Shown here piece after piece: positions 58,200-64,000 of a DNA stretch of 64,000 nt (the stretch's first letter is position 1; each line of letters begins with the position of its first letter). The position numbers and the translations under genes were made by a program. The DNA comes from Megaustenia siamemsis (Eukaryota; Mollusca; Gastropoda; Stylommatophora; Ariophantidae), in contig JAVIAB010000046.1 of NCBI GenBank assembly GCA_032433765.1, positions 58,550,500 to 58,614,499 of the forward strand. The letters run 5' to 3'. Under the pieces are notes generated by a model that did no database searches, had not been told where the DNA came from, and was given only the letters and a program-made list of their open reading frames with translations.

Positions 58200-58675
58200 T
58201 CCATAACAGAAAAATATTCTGAGTAACTTATCTTTGTTAATATAAGTATGAAAAAAAAAATTCTCCAGTGTTATATAGGGCCATTCCTTACATACGGAAG
58301 TGAATCATGGATAATCAGTAAACAAACATGAAGGTACTTGGCAGCTACACAAAAATATGGTTTTACAGAAGAATGTTGAGAATACCAGAGACAGCAGAAA
58401 AAAGAGCAATGAGGTCTTCAAAAAGGCCAAACACAAAAATATATTTTTAGTTCTATCAGGAAAAGACTGTACACTGTCTTTAGGCATGTGATGCAAGGAG
58501 GAAAATTGGAAAATGTCATGACAACTGAAAAATAGAGGGAAAAAAATAAACAAAGGAAGACAATAAGAGATGAATCTAGACAGTTTAACAAAATGGCACC
58601 CAAAAAAAAATTAACAGCAAAATTCATGGAGGCACCAGTATAAAAGATAAATGGAGAGAGATGATCGCCAACACC
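58200..58675 (+). mobile_element. RTE-like LINE 3' fragment
   Basis: The plus strand, across frame breaks, corresponds to the C-terminal part at 50.1-50.4 kb: 'YGSESWI'-like at 58.30 kb, a RRMLRIPE-like piece at 58.37 kb, FFRHVMQGGKLENVMTTE-like at 58.47 kb and KWHP at the end. Decayed. Confidence 0.7.
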
Positions 58676-58740
58676 CCTGGGCATGGCGATTGATGACAAT
58701 AAACATAAAATGGGAACAAACTTGGTTAATAATAGCTTAC

Positions 58741-58848
58741 CCTATTTCCTGGCGCACCTTCCGGGCCAAGACGACCCTGATCACCAACAGCACCTGGTCC
58801 ACCTTTTTCACCCACTGAACCTTTGTAACCAATCAAACCAACTTCTCC
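58741..58848 (-). CDS. Collagen triple-helix exon, 108 bp
   Basis: Twelve perfect Gly-X-Y triplets are read on the minus strand: GEV GLI GYK GSV GEK GGP, then GAV GDQ GRL GPE GAP GNR. The acceptor is TTTAG and the donor GTAAGC; both ends are phase 0. The 108-bp length equals two 54-bp ancestral units, as in fibrillar collagens. GEK provides a Lys in the Y position, where hydroxylation and cross-linking can occur in this family; use here is inference. It is separated from the 99-bp exon upstream by a 2.0-kb intron holding a purine-only GGAA tract and a 26-bp AT-rich array, and from the next exon by 6.1 kb of nested LINEs and a 40-bp array. Confidence 0.92.
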
Positions 58849-58998
58849 CTAAACAAACAAAAAGAGCCTGTATCATATTTCTTCTATAGCAACACAACAT
58901 GATGCACCAATTTGATGAGAAATAACATGAAGCTGGTTATGTCTGACTTTGTTGACAAAATCATTCTCTGACTGACCTGCTTTTACTTGTCTCCGGTG

Positions 58999-59205
58999 CA
59001 TCTTCTTCTTCTTCTTTTTTTCCTTCATCACTTGTCTTTCAGCGTTGAGGGCACATATAATTTGTGGTCTTTTGCTGTTCTGATGACCTCTGCTGCTTTT
59101 ATAGTTCCAAGTGTTTCTAATATTTCATCAATCCATTTTTTAAATTGGTCAGCCTTTGAGTCTGGTGTTCTCATAGTGTTTATTGAAGGCTTGTTGTGTA
59201 GCGTT
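58999..59205 (-). mobile_element. LINE 3' fragment, (AAG)n-tail family
   Basis: CTTCTTCTTCTTC tail at 59.0 kb, followed by CTTGTCTTTCAGCGTTGAGG. The minus strand reads KWIDEILETLGTIKAAEV and KDHKLYVPSTLK, matching the end of the copy at 55.6 kb. The GGAA tract starts where this fragment stops. Confidence 0.8.
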
Positions 59206-59207
59206 TT

Positions 59208-59527
59208 AGGAGGGAAGGGAGGAAGGAAGGGAGGAAGGAAGGGAGGCAGGCAGGAAGGAAGGAAGGAAGGAAGGAAGGAAGGGAGGGAGGAAGGGAGGGA
59301 GGGAGGGAGGGAGGGAGGGAGGGAGGGAGGGAGGGAGGGAGGGAGGGAGGGAGGGAGGAAGGGAGGAAGGAAGGAAGGAAGGAAGGAAGGAAGGAAGGAA
59401 GGAAGGAAGGAAGGAAGGAAGGAAGGAAGGAAGGAAGGAAGGAAGGAAGGAAGGAAGGAAGGAAGGAAGGAAGGAAGGAAGGAAGGAAGGAAGGAAGGAA
59501 GGAAGGAAGGAAGGAAGGAAGGAAGGC
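59208..59527. repeat. (GGAA/GGGA)n purine tract, 320 bp
   Basis: Essentially pure A/G on plus: mixed GGGA and GGAA blocks, then a long uniform (GGAA)n from about 59356. The transcribed strand is C/T only. Such mirror-symmetric purine tracts can form triplex DNA. Confidence 0.97.
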
Positions 59528-59529
59528 AT

Positions 59530-60005
59530 TCCATAACTATATAATTTGTCAGCTAACAGATCATCCTCACTGTGAATGAGAGAGCTCTGTAAGCCTCAGG
59601 TTCCCTCCTCAACAACTCAAATTCTGAATTAGTTTACCAGCACTCACTGGTTCCCTTCACAGTGTTCTTGACTGTATCTAGACGTGAGGTTTCTACAGCA
59701 TATTTAAGGTTGTAGGTTCACATTCTTTGATTAAATCACTTGTCCCTGTTCCTTGAGATCATTGAGCTGGTCTATTGCTCATCCATTCTCAAAAAGCAGC
59801 CATGCCAGCAAGTTGTCCACTCTCTTATTTTACACTTACACCTAAATGCCCTGGCTAACAAATGAAGCAGATTTTTGTCAGCCTTGACTTCCTCAGAGAT
59901 TCTAACCACAACCTTCAAGCTGAGCCAGCTTTGATCTTCCTGAACATACTCAATGTGGGTAAAGTCTGTGTCTCAAATTCAGCTATTGCTTTCGTTCTAT
60001 AGTTA
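59530..60005. other. Intron sequence, nothing recognised
   Basis: No exon found; somewhat less AT-rich than its surroundings. A stretch at 59.77-59.95 kb has the look of an old SINE body but no A or B box was found. Confidence 0.4.
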
Positions 60006-60007
60006 TC

Positions 60008-60825
60008 AATTACTAGATAAACAACATTACATATATAAACAATAGGGCAACATTATGTACGTAAACAACAACACAGCACTACATATATAAAAAACAGGAC
60101 ATTACATATATAAACAATAGGACAACATTACATATATAAAAAACAGGACAACATTATGTATATAAACAAAAGGACAACATTATGTATGTAAACAACTGCA
60201 CAACATTACATATATAAACAACAGCACAACATTACATATATAAAAAACAGCACAACATTACATATATAAACAACAGCACAACATTACATATATAAACAAC
60301 AGCACAACATTACGTATATAAACAACAGCACAACATTACATATATAAACAACATTACATATATAAACAACAGCACAACATTACATATATAAAAAAACAGG
60401 ACAACATTACATATATAAACAAAAGGACAACATTACATATATAAAAAACAGGACAATATTACATATATAAACAAAAGCACAACATTACATATATAAACAA
60501 TAGCACAACATTACATATATAAACAATAGGACAACATTATGTATGTAAACAACATGACAACATTATGTATATAAACAACAGCAAAACATTACAAATATAA
60601 ACAATAGGACAACATTACAAATATAAACAATAGGACAACATTACTTGTATAGACAATAGGACAACATTACAAATATAAACAATAGGACAACATTACAAAT
60701 ATAAACAATAGGAGAACATTACATATATAAACAACAGCACAACATTACATATATAAACAACAGGACACCATTACATATATAAACAGGACAACATTGCATA
60801 TATAAAAAACAGGACAACACCATTC
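60008..60825. repeat. ~26-bp AT-rich minisatellite, about 29 copies
   Basis: Units of ACAACATTACATATATAAACAACAGC with AACAATAGG and AAAAACAGG variants. It ends about 30 bp from the donor of the 99-bp exon at 60854. Confidence 0.94.
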
Positions 60826-60853
60826 ATAAAAATTTAAAAAAGTAAAAACTTAC

Positions 60854-60952
60854 AGGAGAACCCTTAGCACCTCCATCACCAGGAGAGCCAAGAAGACCAA
60901 CAGGACCTCGAGGCCCAGGGAAGCCAGGGACTCCAGCAGAACCAGGATCACC
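60854..60952 (-). CDS. Collagen triple-helix exon, 99 bp (most 5' exon in window)
   Basis: The minus strand encodes eleven uninterrupted Gly-X-Y triplets: GDP GSA GVP GFP GPR, then GPV GLL GSP, then GDG GAK GSP. The acceptor ends in ATTATCAG and the donor is GTAAGT. The 99-bp length is a standard fibrillar exon size, phase 0 at both ends. The exon would form part of the rod-like collagen helix in the extracellular matrix. Its first 28 nt and 39 nt of the preceding intron form the unit of the 67-bp array that fills the upstream intron to the window end, so its acceptor is one of dozens of near-identical acceptor-like sites. The next exon upstream is outside the window. The identification as a collagen exon is secure. 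Confidence 0.92.
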
Positions 60953-63900
60953 CTGATAATAGACATTAAGTAATTGTGCATACAATAAATACAGGGACTC
61001 CAGCAGAACCAGGATCACCCTGATAATAGATATTAAGTAATTGTGCATACAATAAATACAGGGACTCCAGCAGAACCAGGGTCACCCTGATAATAGACAT
61101 TATGTAATTGTGCATACAATAAATACAGGGACACCAGCAGAACCAGGATCACCCTGATAATAGACATTATGTAATTGTGCATACAATAAATACTGGGACT
61201 CCAGCAGAACCAGGGTCACCCTGATAATAGACATTAAGTAATTGTGCATACAATAAATACAGGGACTCCAGCAGAACCAGGGTCACCCTGATAATAGACA
61301 TTAAGCAATTGTGCATACAATAAATACAGGGACTCCAGCAGAACCAGGGTCACCCTGATAATAGACATTAAGTAATTGTGCATACAATAAATACAGGGAC
61401 TCCAGCAGAACCAGGGTCACCCTGATAATAGACATTATGTAATTGTGCATACAATAAATACTGGGACTCCAGCAGAACCAGGATCACCCTGATAATAGAC
61501 ATTAAGTAATTGTGCATACAATAAATACTGGGACTCCAGCAGAACCAGGATCACCCTGATAATAGACATTAAGTAATTGTGCATACAATAAATACAGGGA
61601 CTCCAGCAGAACCAGGATCACCCTGATAATAGACATTAAGTAATTGTGCATACAATAAATACAGGGACTCCAGCAGAACCAGGGTCACCCTGATAATAGA
61701 CATTAAGCAATTGTGCATACAATAAATACAGGGACTCCAGCAGAACCAGGGTCACCCTGATAATAGACATTAAGTAATTGTGCATACAATAAATACAGGG
61801 ACTCCAGCAGAACCAGGGTCACCCTGATAATAGACATTATGTAATTGTGCATACAATAAATACTGGGACTCCAGCAGAACCAGGATCACCCTGATAATAG
61901 ACATTAAGTAATTGTGCATACAATAAATACTGGGACTCCAGCAGAACCAGGATCACCCTGATAATAGACATTAAGTAATTGTGCATACAATAAATACAGG
62001 GACTCCAGCAGAACCAGGATCACCCTGATAATAGACATTAAGTAATTGTGCATACAATAAATACAGGGACTCCAGCAGAACCAGGGTCACCCTGATAATA
62101 GACATTATGTAATTGTGCATACAATAAATACTGGGACTCCAGCAGAACCAGGGTCACCCTGATAATAGACATTAAGTAATTGTGCATACAATAAATACAG
62201 GGACTCCAGCAGAACCAGGGTCACCCTGATAATAGACATTAAGCAATTGTGCATACAATAAATACAGGGACTCCAGCAGAACCAGGGTCACCCTGATAAT
62301 AGACATTAAGTAATTGTGCATACAATAAATACAGGGACTCCAGCAGAACCAGGGTCACCCTGATAATAGACATTATGTAATTGTGCATACAATAAATACA
62401 GGGACTCCAGCAGAACCAGGATCACCCTGATAATAGACATTAAGTAATTGTGCATACAATAAATACAGGGACTCCAGCAGAACCAGGATCACCCTGATAA
62501 TAGACATTAAGTAATTGTGCATACAATAAATACAGGGACTCCAGCAGAACCAGGGTCACCCTGATAATAGACATTATGTAATTGTGCATACAATAAATAC
62601 TGGGACTCCAGCAGAACCAGGGTCACCCTGATAATAGACATTAAGTAATTGTGCATACAATAAATACTGGGACTCCAGCAGAACCAGGGTCACCCTGATA
62701 ATAGACATTAAGCAATTGTGCATACAATAAATACAGGGACTCCAGCAGAACCAGGGTCACCCTGATAATAGACATTAAGCAATTGTGCATACAATAAATA
62801 CAGGGACTCCAGCAGAACCAGGGTCACCCTGATAATAGACATTAAGTAATTGTGCATACAATAAATACTGGGACTCCAGCAGAACCAGGGTCACCCTGAT
62901 AATAGACATTATGTAATTGTGCATACAATAAATACTGGGACTCCAGCAGAACCAGGATCACCCTGATAATAGACATTATGTAATTGTGCATACAATAAAT
63001 ACTGGGACTCCAGCAGAACCAGGATCACCCTGATAATAGACATTAAGTAATTGTGCATACAATAAATACTGGGACTCCAGCAGAACCAGGATCACCCTGA
63101 TAATAGACATTAAGTAATTGTGCATACAATAAATACAGGGACTCCAGCAGAACCAGGATCACCCTGATAATAGACATTAAGTAATTGTGCATACAATAAA
63201 TACAGGGACTCCAGCAGAACCAGGATCACCCTGATAATAGACATTAAGTAATTGTGCATACAATAAATACAGGGACTCCAGCAGAACCAGGGTCACCCTG
63301 ATAATAGACATTAAGTAATTGTGCATACAATAAATACTGGGACTCCAGCAGAACCAGGGTCACCCTGATAATAGACATTAAGTAATTGTGCATACAATAA
63401 ATACAGGGACTCCAGCAGAACCAGGGTCACCCTGATAATAGACATTAAGTAATTGTGCATACAATAAATACTGGACTCCAGCAGAACCAGGGTCACCCTG
63501 ATAATAGACATTAAGCAATTGTGCATACAATAAATACTGGGACTCCAGCAGAACCAGGATCACACTGATAATAGACATTAAGTAATTGTGCATAGAATAA
63601 ATACTGGGACTCCAGCAGAACCAGGGTCACCCTGATAATATACATTAAGTAATTGTGCATAGAATAAATACTGGGACTCCAGCAGAACCAGGGTCACCCT
63701 GATAATAGACATTAAGTAATTGTGCATAGAATAAATACTGGGACTCCAGCAGAACCAGGATCACTCTGATAATAGACATTAAGTAATTGTGCATAGAATA
63801 AATACTGGGACTCCAGCAGAACCAGGGTCACCCTGATAATAGACATTAAGCAATTGTGCATACAATAAATACTGGGACTCCAGCAGAACCAGGATCACCC

Positions 63901-64000
63901 TGATAATAGACATTAAGCAATTGTGCATACAATAAATACAGGGACTCCAGCAGAACCAGGGTCACCCTGATAATAGACATTAAGTAATTGTGCATACAAT
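60925..64000 (-). repeat. 67-bp array of a collagen acceptor plus 28 nt of exon, about 45 copies, open at window end
   Basis: On the minus strand each unit reads ...TCTATTATCAG, then GGTGATCCTGGTTCTGCTGG and AGTCCCT, then GTATTTATTGTATGCACAATTACTTAATG. The first 28 nt of the real exon (60952-60925) and its acceptor are the copy next to the gene. Each copy thus has an acceptor, 27 nt coding GDP GSA GVP, and a GTATTT donor-like site. Variants in the coding part of most copies are synonymous (GAT/GAC, CCT/CCA, one GGA/GGT). Copies near 63.56 and 63.76 kb change the first Gly codon, and one copy near 63.47 kb has a one-base deletion. The repeat continues past the window. Confidence 0.96.

Larger units (their letters stand above)
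514..60952 (-). other. Partial fibrillar-type collagen gene (13 exons; both ends outside window)
   Basis: Thirteen separate minus-strand segments encode Gly-X-Y triplets and each sits between an AG acceptor and a GT donor. Twelve are in phase 0 at both ends, with lengths that are multiples of 9 (45, 54, 99, 108 and 153 bp). That exon grammar is known for fibrillar collagen triple-helix regions. The protein would be a secreted extracellular-matrix collagen chain that trimerises into fibrils. No signal peptide, N-propeptide, telopeptide or C-propeptide is visible, so the clade and chain cannot be named. Introns run from about 0.9 kb to 13.8 kb and are filled with minisatellites and retrotransposons. 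I see no promoter or polyadenylation site. Confidence 0.9.

Noticed and set aside
58987..59544. Frames of RKEGRKEG or LPSFLPSF repeats
   Set aside because: Translation of the GGAA/CCTT microsatellite.
60824..61048. Minus-strand 74-codon frame mixing collagen and repeat sequence
   Set aside because: The Gly-X-Y part is the 99-bp exon; the upstream part is the 67-bp repeat read through the acceptor.

Overview
This is a stretch of an invertebrate animal genome. It is AT-rich and has GT-AG introns, many non-LTR retrotransposons, tRNA-derived SINEs and very large minisatellites. Nothing looks bacterial. The style (many RTE-like LINE fragments, an I-group LINE with RNase H, tRNA-headed SINEs, a fibrillar-type collagen) would suit a mollusc or another lophotrochozoan, but the sequence does not prove the taxon.

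The only host gene I can support is a fibrillar-type collagen on the minus strand, running through the whole window from about 60.95 kb (5' side) to 0.51 kb (3' side) and open at both ends. Thirteen exons were found by reading Gly-X-Y triplets between splice sites. In transcription order their sizes are 99, 108, 54, 108, 45, 54, 99, 108, 153, 99, 54, 54 and about 127 bp. Twelve start with a complete Gly codon and end with a complete Y codon, the exon grammar of fibrillar collagens. They total about 1.16 kb of coding sequence, roughly 390 residues or somewhat over a third of a usual ~1000-residue triple helix. Neither the N-propeptide nor the C-propeptide is in the window. The last exon is odd: one triplet has Ala for Gly and no phase-0 donor is present.

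Almost everything else is intron. By my count more than half of the window is tandem repeat, in over twenty unrelated arrays with units of 2 to 128 bp. The largest are a 51-bp array (34.62-42.76 kb), a 42-bp array (26.60-32.44 kb), a 67-bp array (60.95 kb to the window end), a 40-bp array (52.67-54.88 kb), a 17-bp array (10.36-12.26 and 17.8-18.27 kb), a 42-bp array (1.27-3.14 kb), a 28-bp array (43.0-44.6 kb) and a 21-bp array (18.9-20.5 kb). The very long open frames at 34.5-42.7 kb and the other repetitive frames follow from unit lengths divisible by three and are not genes.

The remaining intron DNA is a graveyard of retrotransposons: several RTE-like LINE families that can be separated by their 3' tails (GAT, AAG or GATA repeats), one nearly full-length but frameshifted I-group-like LINE with endonuclease, reverse transcriptase and RNase H (13.76-17.81 kb), and SINEs. 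Insertions are nested, and several have readable target-site duplications.

The most interesting pattern is where the arrays came from. Several grew from exon-intron junctions of the collagen gene itself: the 67-bp array copies the acceptor plus 28 nt of an exon about 45 times, and the 53-bp arrays copy a donor junction. Others grew from the 3' ends of LINEs.
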